A stretch of 64,000 nt of DNA from Pseudomonas bharatica CSV86 (GTDB taxonomy: Bacteria > Pseudomonadota > Gammaproteobacteria > Pseudomonadales > Pseudomonadaceae). The stretch lies in contig NZ_AMWJ02000002.1 in NCBI RefSeq assembly GCF_000319305.2, positions 1,240,001 through 1,304,000 on the forward strand, written 5' to 3'. Under the pieces are notes generated by a model. That model worked only from the letters and a program-made list of their open reading frames with translations. It had not been told where the DNA came from and did not search any database. This document shows, in pieces, positions 63,394 to 64,000 of this stretch. Position numbers and translations under genes: made by a program. The first letter of the stretch is position 1. The number at the start of each line of letters is the position of its first letter.

Positions 63394-64000
63394 TCATGGG
63401 CACCAGTAGATGCTCAAAGGGTCGTGAAGAAAGGCGCGAATCGGCATCTGCGCCGGCTCGTTGCCCGCCAGCGCGGCGCGCAGGGTAGCGAGTTTGCCGG
63501 AACCTTGCACGGACAAGGCGGTAAAGCCGGCCGTGGCCAACAGCCGCCGGGTCAGGCTCAGGCGCTGGTGCGGCACGCTCGGGGCCAGCATCGGCAGGCA
63601 GCGGCGCTCGCCATCGCGGCGCAGGCCTTCGGCAAGATTGGGGCTGTCCGGGAACAGCGAAGCGGTGTGCCCGTCATCGCCCATGCCCAGCACCAGCACA
63701 TCGATCGGCGGCAGCTCGGCCAGCGCCTGGTCGGCCGCCAGCGCAGCCGCCTCCAGGCTGGCGGCGTGGCGATAGAGGCCAACCAGGCGCGCCTTCGCCG
63801 CCTCGCCCTGAAGCAGATGGCGACGCAACAGGCCTTCGTTGCTGTCGGCATGCTCCACCGGCACCCAGCGCTCGTCGGCGAGGCTGACGGTCACCTTCGA
63901 CCAGTCCAGCGCCTCTTGCGCCAGGGCCTGGAAAAACGCAACAGGGCTGCGCCCGCCAGACACTACCAGGGTCGCCCCGCCCTGCCCGGCAATCGCTGAG
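63394..64000 (-). CDS. pgl: 6-phosphogluconolactonase (partial, 5' end outside window)
   Basis: Pgl hydrolyses 6-phosphogluconolactone. The visible part is about 202 residues and includes the phosphate-loop region GGATLVVSGGRSPVAFF, SLADERWVPVEHADSNEGLL, DVLVLGMGDDGHTASLFP and SVPHQRLSLT, all typical of the SOL/DevB family. The frame remains open to the right edge, so the first 30 or so residues are missing. It is upstream of eda on the same strand. Confidence 0.95.
   Translation of the reverse strand, partial: SAIAGQGGATLVVSGGRSPVAFFQALAQEALDWSKVTVSLADERWVPVEHADSNEGLLRRHLLQGEAAKARLVGLYRHAASLEAAALAADQALAELPPIDVLVLGMGDDGHTASLFPDSPNLAEGLRRDGERRCLPMLAPSVPHQRLSLTRRLLATAGFTALSVQGSGKLATLRAALAGNEPAQMPIRAFLHDPLSIYWCP

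Overview
The window is GC-rich gamma-proteobacterial chromosome, almost certainly from a Pseudomonas of the fluorescens/putida lineage. Supporting signs are the rpsP-rimM-trmD-rplS, hom-thrC, guaB-guaA and eda-pgl gene sets, a pfe-type ferric-enterobactin locus, and many copies of a Pseudomonas-style REP element with the core GGGAGCTGGCTTGCCAGCGA. No rRNA, tRNA, CRISPR array, insertion sequence or prophage was seen.

Layout. 1-0.9 kb: the end of a response regulator gene and a short HigA-like remnant next to REPs. 0.9-13.4 kb: core housekeeping genes (thrC, hom, dsbC, xerD, an NhaP-type antiporter with an in-frame stop, rplS-trmD-rimM-rpsP, ffh, a CcsA-like membrane protein, a CorC-like protein). 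13.7-19.7 kb: an MHS-family transporter, purT, a VUT-family membrane protein, a gamma-carbonic anhydrase/DUF1289 pair, two Nudix hydrolases and an L,D-transpeptidase. 19.9-26.2 kb: a two-partner secretion pair (TpsB and a 1514-residue TpsA without a recognisable toxin tip). 26.2-34.4 kb: a Nif3-like protein, purL, mltF, tadA and a multicopper oxidase. 34.6-39.9 kb: an iron-uptake locus of esterase, TonB receptor, sensor kinase and response regulator, with two Fur-like sites. 40-49.7 kb: accessory metabolic genes (GST, a PNPOx/FNR/2Fe-2S fusion, DUF1348, two LysR regulators, NTF2-like and SDR proteins, an amidohydrolase) and a solitary protein with cytidine-deaminase zinc motifs. 49.8-64 kb: guaA, guaB, a zinc-ribbon protein, a duplicated unknown gene linked to a TauE/SafE transporter, a LysR regulator, a transglutaminase-like protein, xseA, an M23 peptidase, leuA with a possible leader peptide, eda and the start of pgl.

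Several genes work together. The four 34.6-39.9 kb genes would sense, import and hydrolyse ferric enterobactin-type siderophores, with 1-base stop/start overlaps at esterase/receptor and kinase/regulator junctions. guaB and guaA form the GMP branch, and purT and purL belong to the same purine pathway. eda and pgl belong to Entner-Doudoroff sugar catabolism.

The most striking sequence-level result is that five or six genes between 40.9 and 59.9 kb, including essential guaA, are each broken by what looks like one missing base in or beside a short homopolymer. This points to assembly error more than to decay. The strongest candidates for new biology are the solitary deaminase-like gene at 48.7 kb, the tandem duplication that left a TauE 3-prime remnant at 54.4 kb, and the short ORF upstream of leuA.
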